A stretch of 64,000 nucleotides of DNA, taken from NCBI GenBank assembly GCA_030063045.1, contig JAQSEB010000191.1, forward strand, positions 229,601 to 293,600, given 5' to 3'. The notes below the pieces were generated by a model, which saw nothing but the letters and a program-made list of their open reading frames with translations, was not told where the DNA came from and did no database searches. The position numbers were made by a program, and so were the translations under genes. Position 1 is the stretch's first letter. Every line of letters starts with the position of its first letter. Below, piece after piece: positions 1 to 15,110 of the stretch. The DNA is from Pratylenchus scribneri (lineage: Eukaryota > Nematoda > Chromadorea > Rhabditida > Pratylenchidae).

Positions 1-588
1 AAGTGGCGATCATTTTAAAGTTTGGAGTTTTTGGGGACAAATTTCAATAGAAGATAAGAGAAAGTTTAAAAATTCTTGCGTAGTTTGGAGTTTTTGGACA
101 AAAATTATAAAATTGATGATAAGAAAAGTGGCTGGAAGAGAAAATTCCTTTAGGAAAAATTTTGTTTCAAATATTATCAATGATCACTTTTTTATTCGGG
201 TGATGTGAAATTTGATTCAATAATATTTTTAATAAATAAAATATTTAAAATTCTGTTTTATTTCAAATTTTTTTCCATTTTTAAACTAAATGTTTGGTTT
301 GAAGAAAATTTTTCAAATTTTATAAATTTGAAAGAAAGAGCATAAATTAATTATTAATAGTTCCAATATGGAAAATTAGTAATTAATTATCTTTAATATA
401 AACAAAGATCGTTATGTCAATATAATCAATTTTTCGACATTGATTTTTGATATTTAATAAATCGAAGTCACTTATTTTTTCCCATTGAAAGTTTTATTAT
501 CATTTTATAAATTTTTAATAATATTTTTTAAATATCTTCCATTTAAATTTGTTCAAAAACTCCAATATACAATGATCCGCCACTTTTT
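1..588. repeat. MITE-like element with terminal inverted repeats
   Basis: The first ~48 bases and the reverse complement of ~541–588 match at roughly 80% (AAGTGGCGATCATT near 1; its mirror ends in GATCCGCCACTT near 586). A second internal copy of GTTTGGAGTTTTTGGAC lies near 80–100. There is no coding potential between the arms. The true left end may lie outside the window. The interior is AT-rich filler typical of a non-autonomous DNA transposon; the family is not recognised. Confidence 0.6.
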
Positions 589-781
589 AAGCACAAAAAT
601 TTTGCTCTTCCCCTTCACTCTATCTATTTAAAATAATCCAATAATGTAAATAAATATCAGATCATTCATTTTATTAATAGTTTAATATAAAAATTATTTT
701 ATACTATTCAAAATGGCTAATCAAAAATTAATGTAAACTCAAAAATAATAATTTTTAATATTTTTTCCCAGAACAATTTAA

Positions 782-4816
<4,035 letters not shown>

Positions 4817-4997
4817 AGAGAAAATTATGGAGGCAGAAGAAGAAATGAAACAATGTTAAATATTCTTATATTTAATAGAATTTACTCAAATCTTTGTTAT
4901 CGCTTTCGCATAAAATTAAAAAAAAATAATTTAAGTCGCCAAAATGAACGAATTGCTCCTTTGGACATTTCACAATCCAATGAGTCTAACATATTTA

Positions 4998-5382
4998 ATT
5001 TTTGAATTTTATTATTCTTGCTATACACATCGAATTGCGTCAATTGAGCTATAGTTTGTTAGGAAAAAAATATAAAAAAAAATTCCCTTCAGTGTTACGA
5101 TTTTTATGAGATTATAACGTTGTTATTTTTGTTTTTTTTTTTCCGAAAAGAGTAACATTTATGGAAAAAAGCGGATACAAAGTCTCAATAATTGTGTACC
5201 CATGAATTTTTAGCATTTTAGTTCACTTCAAATCATTTCAAAAACATTCTTCTCTTGTTCAATTTCCTTTGCGTTGTCGTGTTATGCCCGTCAATTGGTA
5301 CGCAAAACCATCACTACCAAAAAAATATGAATGGTCGCCTCGAATCCAAAGTTGCCCTCCATTGGTTTTGTCATTCACAATT
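4998..5382 (-). pseudogene. duplicated 3'-end fragment of the 11.4–13.2 kb secreted-protein gene
   Basis: This stretch matches about 11048–11472 at roughly 90%, with small indels. In the parental locus the segment covers the last ~120 bases of the coding region (minus strand) plus ~300 bases of downstream DNA. Here nothing corresponding to the rest of the gene follows, so it is a truncated relic. It sits in the ADH/C1-like intergenic gap. Confidence 0.8.
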
Positions 5383-5819
5383 TTAATGATTTTACTTTAC
5401 TCTTAAAGAAGAGGCCAGCAGAGAGCGGATTTTCTAAATTGAACGGATCCATTTGCTTCGAAAATATTTTACGACCCGTTTTTTTTTGCCGTATTGTTTT
5501 TTTCTAAATAAAGTCAAAACGGTTAAAAAATCATCGTGTCTTTTTTGATATGGTCTAACTGATTTTTTATTTTTTTTTCTCATCTACGAACATAAATCAG
5601 GGTATCTATCAAAAAATTTTCAAAATAAGACAAATAACATCAAAAAATAAGATTTTTACAAAAGTGCATTAAAATAAATTAAAATCGTTTTATTCATGCT
5701 TAAAATCGTTTAAATAACATATTTTTCATCTCCCACAATCTATTTTGGCTTTAATTTTTAATACTTCTTAAAGAAAAATTTTAACGAAGAATGGCAGTGC
5801 AATGAGAAAAATTAAATCA

Positions 5820-5970
5820 AAATTGGCCGCGCAGCGAAAAATTTGAGTTAAAATTGGCCGCACAGCGAAAAATTTGAGCTAAAATTGGCCGCGCAACGAA
5901 AAATTTGAGTTAAAATTGGCCGCGCAGCCAAAAATTTGAGCCAAAATTGGCAGCGCAGCGAAAAATTTAG
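5820..5970. repeat. 31-bp tandem repeat, about five copies
   Basis: The unit ATTGGCCGCGCAGCGAAAAA followed by TTTGAGTTAAA repeats about five times with point changes (GCACAGCG, GCGCAACG, GCGCAGCC, GCAGCGCAGCG). It is locally GC-rich in an AT-rich gap and non-coding. Confidence 0.85.
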
Positions 5971-6555
5971 ATATTTTTTAAGGAAAAAATGGAATTTTAT
6001 GAAAAATCAGACAAAATAAGACAATTCTACAAAAATAAGGACAATTCTTACAAATAAGGACATTTTAATTTTTTTTTAGTATCAGTGAATCATGAATTTC
6101 TAGTTCAATAAATTTCGCTGTGAAAGAGCCCCATAAATTTTAAAAAGTAAAAATTTTGTTATTTTTACCTTTAAATATTAAAAATATCCTTTATTTTTCT
6201 AGTATTTTCATTAAATTAAAGTTTATTTAGCTTGCAAAGAAGAGGCCCATAAATGAAAAAAAAGTAAATAACAATTTTAAAATTTTGTTTTTTTTTTTTG
6301 CAGAATTTGGTCAACATTTCACAATTTCATTTATTCGTGATACTCTGATTTCATATTAATGGATCAAAAGTCAAACACTATGAATTTTGACGACTTTTTG
6401 CCTGAATGTTTGTGCAATTGTTCGATTTTTTGCCATTTTTAAGCCAAAAATTCCAGTTAATTCATTGGTTATTTAAGGGTGTGAAAAATAATTACTTTAT
6501 TCATTTTTCAAAAAAATTTCAATTTTTAACCAATCTTCCCTGTAAAATTATTGAA

Positions 6556-9500
6556 ATGAAGCTGTCCCTAATACTTGTAATTTGTTTATTCCATTGTGCC
6601 ATCCTTTTGATGCAGCCAACCGATGTTGATGCGGGATCGGGAAAAAATAAAGCAAAAAGAAAAGGGGAATCGGCACCAAAGCCAAAATCGAAATTTACTG
6701 ACGAGGAAAAGGAGGCATTAAAGCCGAAGACACCCGAAGAAAAAGAGAAAGTGAAGGCTAACCGAGTCGCAAAAAAAGTAGCAAAAAAAGCGGTCGAACA
6801 ATGCGTGGTAATAAATTATTCACAATATTTGTAGAGGATAAATGTTTAAATGCCAAATGAATATTGGTTAGCCTCAAGCGAAATATGGGATTAGGATCAT
6901 AGGATTAGGAAGCAATTTAAACCTCATTTGGCCATATTTTTTGGTGTCAAAAATGTTTATTTTATGACTAGATTTCATCTATCTGCTCAATGAGGTAAGT
7001 TGCTGGTCAGTGGAGAAAAATATTCAGTAGAATATTGGTCAATAACGTACGGGGTCCACAAAAGACAAAGAGCTTTGCTAATATGGGCGAGTCGTCCACA
7101 ATTCTGCAAATAAAAAATTTGCGATTTTCTTTATATTCCTAAGGATGAAATAAGCTGAATTTTTGTATTTTTGGTTTTCGGGAGTTCTGATCATTGATTT
7201 AGCCAATTCCTGTGCAGCTTGGCCATAAATTATGGCCATTTGTGGTGATGTTGGATTTTGATGATGGAAATGTCAAAAATTATTTTTTGGATCATTTGCA
7301 GAATTGTGGACTTGACCTAGCACCGTCAATAAGAATCTAGGCCAATAAATTGCAAGTATACTTAAATTGATGCAATTCAGTTAGATAAGCATGAATGAAA
7401 TGTTAGTTTCGTCTAATTATTTATATGATAGGAGCATTTTTTTCTCCTTGAAAAGTTCACCTTTTAAGCCTAATTTTAGACTAGGGTTGGATTTATAGTT
7501 GTTAATGAAAGAGTTGCACACGGTTTTGGACATGAACAGGATTTAAATTTAGGCCCGTGATATGATATTTATTTGCTAAATTTAGCCGGAAAATATTTTA
7601 AAAATTTTTAAAATAAAATATTCCAATCGAATTTCTGGTCATAAATTAGTTATTGTTGTCCTAATTATTACAATTTGAGGCTGGCAATTAAAAAAATTAG
7701 TTTATTTAATTTTTTCTTTACTTACCATTTTTCCACTGAACAACTTTTCGAAACACGGGTGACCGTAAGCTGTGACTAATGAGCAAAAATATAATGTTTT
7801 CCTTTAATTTTGTTTTTTTTTTTCTCAGATGGGTCTCCACAAATGGAGTACTGTGAATAAGGGAAAGAAGAAAAAGACCAAAACTAAGAAAAAGAATGTC
7901 GTCAGCAAATCCGTAGAGAAAATAAAAAAGATGGCTGGATCATCAAAAAAGAAAGGAAAAGAAGTGAAGAAGAGTAATGATGATGATAAGAAGCAAGTGC
8001 AACGGGGAAAAGCCAAGAGTTGTCGTTGGGACCTGAAGCCATATTTCAACAATCACAAAACGCACAAAGAACCATGTGATTTTTTCAAAAGATAGCAAAA
8101 CTATTTAAATCAAATTTTTCTCAAAAAAATAATTTTATGGTTTTGAATTATAGGGAAAAATTAATTTTTCTCCATCAAATTAAAAGTCGAAATATGAGCA
8201 TTTTTAGGATATAATTATAATCAAATTAGTCCATTCTAGTAGACATAATCCACCTTTAATTTTAGCCTTATTTAGCCTAAAGGAACCTTGTTTTTATATT
8301 TAGGCACTAAAACTTATTTATGGCCACTTTTGTAGCATGACCTTAAAAGCGATTATTTTATTGAAAAATTAATCTCATTTTAAAATACAATTCATTCCGG
8401 AATAAAACACAATTCATTCCGGAATAAAACACAATTCATCCGGAATAAAACACAATTCTTTCCTTCGAGTAAATTTTTAATAAAATAAAATTATATGTCT
8501 TTCTGATCCTGTTTACTTTATAGATGCATACGTTTGCCAAGCATTGATGGTTTCAATGGCAGTTGAAACAATGTATGCAATGAGGAATAAGCCAGCGCAT
8601 CCTTATGATATCAGTGTGCAAGCCATTCTCGATTGTTATACACCGGAGAAGTGCTTCCATGAAGAGGGGAAGCCAAAAGACGTTACTAAATTGAAAGGCT
8701 GCGCGCCAAGAGTACTGTTAAAGTAATTATTTCATATATTTATTTTACTGCTATTAGATGATATGTCTTTAATTTTGCAGATTTTTTTCATAAATAACTT
8801 GACCGCTAATTTTCAGAATTTTTTCTAATTTTCTTTTGTGATATTTGGAAAAAAATAACTTTAAAAATTTACCTAACGGTAAATTCAAAAAATTTGAAAA
8901 AAAAGATTTTTAATTCGCATTCATTTTTTTAAAATCAATTCTAGTGCGATGACGAATTTTGATGTGGACGACAAAGCTTTTGGCATTTATTTGAACGCAA
9001 AAGACTATCATCGAATGTACGATCCCAGCAAGGACACAAAACAAGCATGCCTTGCATTGGATGTATGTACACAGCAAAATTAAATCTTAAATATGAAAAT
9101 TTATCTTTTTATTCTATCACTAATTATATTTTTCAATTTCAGAGTGAGGACAAATGGGCCAAAGGCTACTTCAATTATAAAATGTGGTTTTCAAAAGAGC
9201 ATTTATTGGGGATAACAGAATTAGATGAAAAGGATAAGAATAAGGGCACGAAACAACAAACTAATACAAAGAGTAAAAATCAACAAAGAAAAATAAAAGG
9301 TAAAATTTAACGGGGATGTCCTTTCCACCACAAATAAGCGCCGGGCCGGTTTAGTGTCAATTTTAGTAAAATTCATCAAGATTTCAATCGATTCTAATGA
9401 TTTTATTGTCGAATTAAAGAGGAAATTTTTTGGCTTATATATAATTTTATTTAAATAGGTACAAAAATTATGAAATTGTGCCAAAAAACACTAGAAATTC

Positions 9501-10714
9501 GATAATCCATAAAAAGTGGTTATAAATGACTTTACGGGCATAATTCCATCAATTATTTATTATTTTAAATAAAATTTTTATAAAATTTCTAGCCAATCTT
9601 TATAATTTGAAAACCAAATTGATTTCCATCTTTTGATGATCGCCAAATAAAAATTAGACCTCTTTATGTGCATGAATGGAAAAAATTATTATTATTATTT
9701 CTTCAGCTGGTCGCAATGAGGCGGATTCTCTGATTAATCAAGATCGTCGCGTTCTTGACACCACAAAAACAGCGAGTATTCCGATGATGATGAATCTGCT
9801 CAAAAATGGTCCATTCATTGCTGGTAAAACTTTGAAAAAATATCCAATATTTTATTAATATTTGCAGTCACAAAAATAAGCAAAAGATTGGAATCATATA
9901 GACTGGAAAAAGAAGCCGACATCAATGACCTGTCAAAGGCCTTCGACATGGAATCACATCCAAATGAAAAAGTGATGTCTAGCACCACCCATGATTTTTT
10001 CGTGATTGGTTATGTGAAGCCGGAGAGGTCTTCTGAAGTCTATTTTCTAGGTATTTGAATTGAATTGGAGTACACCTACTAAATATAATCTAAATTTAAT
10101 ATTTTATAAGCAAGATGATTTAAATATATATTTAAATGTTAGAATAATAATAATACTTCTTAGTCTCTTAAGAAGGATTATAAAATTATTTTTTCATCAT
10201 TTTCTATATTTTATTTAGAGCCTATTAAATTTTTTATCTAAATTAATATAGAACTATACAATAATTTTTATAATTACTGAATTATTAAAAAACTAATGTT
10301 TCTGTTTTAAATAATTTTCTATTTTTATCTTTTTTAATTTTGATTTCATTTTATAGGAGTAAAAAAATTTTACTGTCTTCAAAAATTAAAAAAAATTTAA
10401 ATTTAATATAAAAATTCAGTTAGGATAATAAAATTTTTGAAATTAATTCATCGACTTATTATTCTCTTATTTATATAAGTGTTGGGACACGACAAAATTA
10501 ATTATTTATTATAATTTTTTCAGTGAAAACTTGCATCTTCAAAGGGGAGGGTCTTTGGGGATGGAATGGAAAAGGATTCCTGAAAATGAAAACAGCCACC
10601 GGTGGACCATACCATTTTAATTCAGAAATATACCAAGTGATGCCATCCAACACAAAACCAAATCCAAGTCCAACTCCATCAGTTTCTTCGAAATCAGACA
10701 CACGCTCCAGTTAG
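6556..10714 (+). CDS. secreted papain-like (C1A) protein with lysine-rich N-terminus and degenerate active site
   Basis: Eight exons: 6556–6807, 7829–8075, 8524–8722, 8945–9062, 9143–9299, 9707–9823, 9868–10050, 10524–10714 (487 aa, phases consistent). Residues 1–~26 are a signal peptide (MKLSLILVICLFHC…), followed by ~140 residues very rich in Lys. The C1A-like part starts near CRWDLKPYF. The segment YVCQALMVSMAVE aligns with the CWAFSAVGALE helix: the Cys is kept but Trp is replaced by Gln, and the upstream oxyanion Gln position is Glu. THDFFVIGY keeps the His of the usual H-x5-GY motif. YFLVKT stands where YWLVKN is expected, so the catalytic Asn is Thr. WGWNGKGFLKM matches the closing WGENGYFRI block. 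Likely inactive or altered, and possibly acting as a secreted binding protein. The tail is Pro/Ser-rich. Family assignment rests on spacing, not strong identity; exon 1 could end at 6804 instead. Confidence 0.72.
7094..7311. repeat. inverted repeat in intron 1 of the C1-like gene
   Basis: GTCCACAATTCTGCAAAT (7094–7111) is mirrored perfectly by ATTTGCAGAATTGTGGAC (7294–7311) around a ~180-bp AT-rich centre. GTCAATAA words lie on both outer sides. This is a MITE-like hairpin. Confidence 0.7.
8382..8462. repeat. 22-bp tandem repeat in intron 2 of the C1-like gene
   Basis: ACAATTCATTCCGGAATAAA repeats about 3.5 times in a row, the last copies with small losses. Each unit contains the palindrome TTCCGGAA. 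Confidence 0.85.
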
Positions 10715-11354
10715 AAATTTAATACTACCTATTTTAAGTATGCAATTATATTTGCGATATTCGCAAACATAAATTTAATCAGAATCGGAATGTATTTTTT
10801 TTTAAATTTTTGGATGAATGAATTATTCCATTTCTATTCATTTACCTATTTTCTATTCAATAATTGTAATAAAAATAAAGTGTTGATTTAGTTGTTATGT
10901 AATGCATTTTTTGAGTAAATATGCCTAAATAACTCGATAAAATTCTCAATTAAATATAAAGTATTTTTCTACAAAAAACATTTTTTAAACATGTTTTTGA
11001 ATGTTGAAAATTTTTTTTTGGGGGAGGGGCTTCAAATAGAGGATTTACGGTATTTAATTTTTGATTTTTATTATTATTCTTGCTATTCACATCGAATTGC
11101 GTCAATTGAGCTATAGTTTGTTAGGAAAAAAATATAAAAAAAATTTTCGATTTTTAGACTCAAAATGAGGCCCCCTTCAGTTTTACGATTTTTATGAGAT
11201 TATAACGTTGTTATTTTTGTTTTTTTTTTTTCCGAAAAGAATAACATTTATGGAAAAAAGCGGGATACAAAGTTTCAACATGTGTGTATCCAACCCATGA
11301 ATCTGTTAGCATTTTAATTCTCTTCAAATCGTTTCAAAAACATTCTTCTCTTCT
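10715..11354. other. convergent intergenic gap with duplicated segment
   Basis: This gap lies between the + strand C1-like gene and the - strand secreted-protein gene. From about 11048 onward the sequence is the parental copy of the relic at 4998–5382 (shared words include TTGCGTCAATTGAGCTATAG and GATTATAACGTTGTTATT). Before that I see only AT-rich sequence with AATAAA-type poly(A) signals. Confidence 0.6.
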
Positions 11355-13203
11355 TCAATTTCCTTTGCGTTGTCGTGTTATGCCCGTCAATTGGTACGCA
11401 AAACCTTCACTACCAAAAAAATATGAATGGTCGCCTCGAATCCAAAGTTGCCCTCCATTGGTTTCGTCATTCCACAGATTGAAGTTGTAATCACCACATT
11501 CTGTTTGGCCACAAAAATCCTTGTATCTAAATTCCTTGCACATCAAATCCGGAAGCATAATGCCGTCACCAGCGTCGACGTCGCCCAAATTCTTACAATT
11601 TACCAGAAACCTGTAAAATAAAATAATAAAAAACAAGTGTATTGGTCAAATTATAAATTAAGATAAAAAATGTGAAAATATCATGTGGAGACAAAAATAA
11701 GAAGGCCCTACACGCTATGGTGGTTGTGATGAAAAATATAATGGTCATAAATTTTTCATTTACTATCGCAAAGGGTGGCTGGAATTGGCCATATATTTAA
11801 AGATTTGCCTTATTTTTTGCCTTGCTCTATAAAGTACCATATTTTTAAAAATTTTCTTAAAAATCATGATTTTTAGTTACGCAGTGGGACCATTTTAAAT
11901 CTATTTTTTGTCAGTCTCATTTATTGCTTAAAATTCTTATTAATCTTATGAGATCAGAATCAGAGATAATATCTAATTTTTGTTTACTGTGTGGTAAATT
12001 TGATTGTTTCCTATGCCAAATGAATTTATATTTTATGGCAATATGAATTTAATGGATAAAAATATTATAACGATAAAAATTGATGCCATTAAAAATTTCA
12101 TATTTCTTTTTTTTTGCTTTTGCCCCTTAGACCCTATTTACTAGTATTAAATAGATCCATGCTCATCACGGCAGTACTTATCGGTTTGTATATCATTTTA
12201 CAAAAATTGAAGATAAATTCGCACTCGGATAACACACAAAAATATTTAAAATTAATATGAAAGTTTACATTTTGTAATCGCCATCATCCTTGAATAGAAA
12301 ATCTTCCTCGTAATCGGGAATGACCATTTTGATGGGAAAAAAGCAGCCAATAAATCTTGTTGTTTCTTTCTTCACTTCTTTCGTTTTAATCTCGTTAAAA
12401 TTTTCATCAAGACAATTAACTATGATCGGCACGGGCAAACTGTTTTTTAGCTGTTTTATTTCAAAATTGAACAATCCGCCACCAAATTTTGCAACTTTTG
12501 TTTGATCATCTTCGCTTTTGTTGGTGGTCAATTGTTTGCTGCTGCTCTTTGTGCTTTGAAGGCGGCGATTTGGCAGTGTCCGAGCTGCTGCCTGCAGCAG
12601 AAATTCCAGTTGCAATCACACAGTCTTCTGCAATATTTTTCCAATTATACATAATCCCTTCCATTCTATGAGACTGAAATGTAGCCTGAATTTCATTTAA
12701 TGTTAGCCTAACTAAGTTATGGCTCAGATAAGTCAAATTTCAAACTATTTTTTTCACATAAAAATTATTTTTTTAACATAAAAAGTATTTTTTTTGCCAC
12801 AAAAACAGTTTTTCATTCTAATAAATTTTAAAATCGGTTTTAGACCAAACAACCTTATAACACTTTGTAGATCTCATCGTGACGCATCGAATGGTAGTAG
12901 TATATAAAAATTAAAAATATCAAAATTTGGCCCAAAATTAAGTATTTTTTAAAACCAAAAATTGTAAAATATTGTTTAAACGGTTTTTAATGACTATTTT
13001 TCATGTAAAAATTATACAATTATTTTTTTAAAATATATTTTTATCACATTGAATTAAAAGATATATCTATCATTCGATATCAATCACCATACTTTTTTAA
13101 ATTAATTTTATTCAATAAAAATTCCATCAAATAAAGGTAGAAAAAATTTACCAAAGGCCACAAAAATTGCAATCAGCAATAGAAGCACAAATTTGAGGTG
13201 CAT
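11355..13203 (-). CDS. secreted protein of unknown function
   Basis: Three-exon model on the minus strand: 13203–13152, 12587–12269, 11610–11355 (208 aa). Exon 1 encodes a clean signal peptide, MHLKFVLLLLIAIFVAF. Exon 2 has a polar start, then alternating hydrophobic stretches (FGGGLFNFEIKQL, PVPIIVNCLDENF, RFIGCFFPIKMVIPDY). Exon 3 is Cys-containing (VNCKNLGDVDAGDG, MCKEF, FCGQTECGDYNFNLW) and ends QRKGN. I do not recognise the family. The exon 2 acceptor at 12588 was chosen because it keeps the frame open to the end; a stronger-looking acceptor ~45 bases upstream leads to an in-frame stop near 12506. The 3' end was duplicated to 4998–5382. The mature protein has an even number of Cys and no membrane span, so an extracellular role is inferred. 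Confidence 0.6.
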
Positions 13204-13452
13204 ATTTTGTAGTAATTAATTTTTAAAAAAAGTAAAATTTATTTGGTTGAATGAATGATAGTGGATTTTAATTTTCAGCTAGATTTGAATCCATTTTTAT
13301 ATCCAAGAAAATTTGATGGATTACAAATTACCAAGCATATGTGCATTTGATGTAGAAACCAAAATATATCCGGTGCAGAGTCCGCTCTATTCCTCCATCA
13401 TTTTTTCCTTGGCTAATTCAGATAAAATAGATTTGAAATGCCGACGAGGGGT

Positions 13453-13600
13453 GAGAGAGCCAAATCGATTACCATTTTTTATGGCCCAATTCTTGCCCTC
13501 TTCAAAATGGGCCAGAAGGCAATGAATGAAAGAGAGCCAAATTGATTACCAATTTTTATGGCCCAATTCTTGCCCTCTCTTTCCTTCAAAATGGGCAAAT
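13453..13600. repeat. ~75-bp direct tandem duplication
   Basis: GAGAGCCAAATCGATTACC…ATGGCCCAATTCTTGCCCTC occurs at ~13453 and again at ~13530 with minor changes. The surrounding 13.2–13.95 kb contains nothing else I can support as a gene. Confidence 0.75.
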
Positions 13601-13954
13601 CCATCGAAGATTTATTGGTTAAATATTTGTTTTATCTTTTCTCATCAATCTTATTAATGTCTCTTTTACCTTATTGTTCATTATGACTTTGGCCGGCTTT
13701 TCCATCTTTTAATAAGTTTGAAAGCCCATTCTCCTTTTATTCTTATTTTCCATAATGTTAAAAATTTATTTTTATAATTTTTGTTGTTGGCCATTTTTAC
13801 ACTTTTCTTTTTTTTTATATTTTCTCCACTATCTCAATTTGGCAGAAAAAGTCGACGATCCACCTTAAGCGAAGCGGATATTTGCCAAACAATTTTCGTA
13901 AATATGAATTTTACCCAGCATCTGATGTTTCCGGCTTCTCAATCAATTTATTGG

Positions 13955-15008
13955 TTGAGTCTTGGGTTGTTTGCCAGCATTCAATTTTGGATTTTGGGGA
14001 TTTTTGATTAGATTTTTGGTGGACTTTGCCTTTTCCTGGGTCTTGGGTTGTTTGCCAGCATTCAATTCTGGATTTTGGGGATTTTTGATTAGATTTTTGG
14101 TGGACTTTGCCTTTTCCTGGGTCTTGGGTTGTTTGCCAGCATTCAATTCTGGATTTTGGGGATTTTTGATTAGATTTTTGGTGGACTTTGCCTTTTCCTG
14201 GGTCTTGGGTTGTTTGCCAGCATTCAATTCTGGATTTTGGGGATTTTTGATTAGATTTTTGGTGGACTTTGCCTTTTCCTGGGTCTTGGGTTGTTTGCCA
14301 GCATTCAATTCTGGATTTTGGGGATTTTTGATTAGATTTTTGGTGGACTTTGCCTTTTCCTGGGTCTTGGGTTGTTTGCCAGCATTCAATTCTGGATTTT
14401 GGGGATTTTTGATTAGATTTTTGGTGGACTTTGCTTTTTCCGGGTCTTGGGTTGTTTGCCAGCATTCAATTTTGGATTTTGGGGATTTTTGATTAGATTT
14501 TTGGTGGATTTTGCCTTTTCCTGGGTTTTGGGTTGTTTGCCAGCATTCAATTTTGGATTTTGGGGATTTTTGATTAGATTTTTGGTGGACTTTGCCTTTT
14601 CCTGGGTCTTGGGTTGTTTGCCAGCATTCAATTCTGGATTTTGGGGATTTTTGATTAGATTTTTGGTGGACTTTGCCTTTTCCTGGGTCTTGGGTTGTTT
14701 GCCAGCATTCAATTCTGGATTTTGGGGATTTTTGATTAGATTTTTGGTGGACTTTGCCTTTTCCTGGGTCTTGGGTTGTTTGCCAGCATTCAATTCTGGA
14801 TTTTGGGGATTTTTGATTAGATTTTTGGTGGACTTTGCTTTTTCCGGGTCTTGGGTTGTTTGCCAGCATTCAATTCTGGATTTTGGGGATTTTTGATTAG
14901 ATTTTTGGTGGACTTTGCCTTTTCCTGGGTCTTGGGTTGTTTGCCAGCATTCAATTCTGGATTTTGGGGATTTTTGATTAGATTTTTGGTGGACTTTGCC
15001 TTTTCCTG
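13955..15008. repeat. 81-bp minisatellite, 13 copies
   Basis: The phrase CTTGGGTTGTTTGCCAGC starts at 13961, 14042, 14123, 14204, 14285, 14366, 14446, 14527, 14608, 14689, 14770, 14850 and 14931. Copies are nearly identical. Two units, five copies apart, share a 1-bp loss (CTTTTTCCGGGTC instead of CTTTTCCTGGGTC), suggesting expansion in 5-copy blocks. Because 81 is divisible by 3, long open frames appear on both strands, but the two 80-bp units break every frame and neither flank supplies a start or a signal sequence. I therefore treat it as non-coding. It lies where the 5' exon of the next Ly6-like gene would be expected. Confidence 0.95.
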
Positions 15009-15110
15009 TTGACTTCAAAATTCCCTCTTTTTCCTGTTGACATCAAAAAAAAGCAATATAAATACAAATCGTTAAATAATATTTGTTAATAAATTTTCCA
15101 TTACAATTAG

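Larger units (their letters stand above)
4817..6555. other. intergenic gap between ADH and the C1-like gene
   Basis: Apart from the relic at 4998–5382 and the 31-bp tandem repeat at 5820–5970, I see only AT-rich sequence with no convincing exon. The short open stretch reading into the next gene's start (from ~6406) has no coding character before the signal peptide at 6556. Confidence 0.6.

Noticed and set aside
5820..5970. 31-bp tandem repeat as a CRISPR array
   Set aside because: Units are directly adjacent with no unique spacers, and the genome is eukaryotic.
13313..13525. Short open frame before the minisatellite as a missing Ly6-like exon 1
   Set aside because: No hydrophobic signal sequence of the family type and no phase-1 donor in the right place.
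13943..14869. Long repetitive open frame (minus strand) as a protein gene
   Set aside because: It exists only because the repeat unit is 81 bp; 80-bp units break it, both strands are equally open, and no signal peptide or splice structure supports it.
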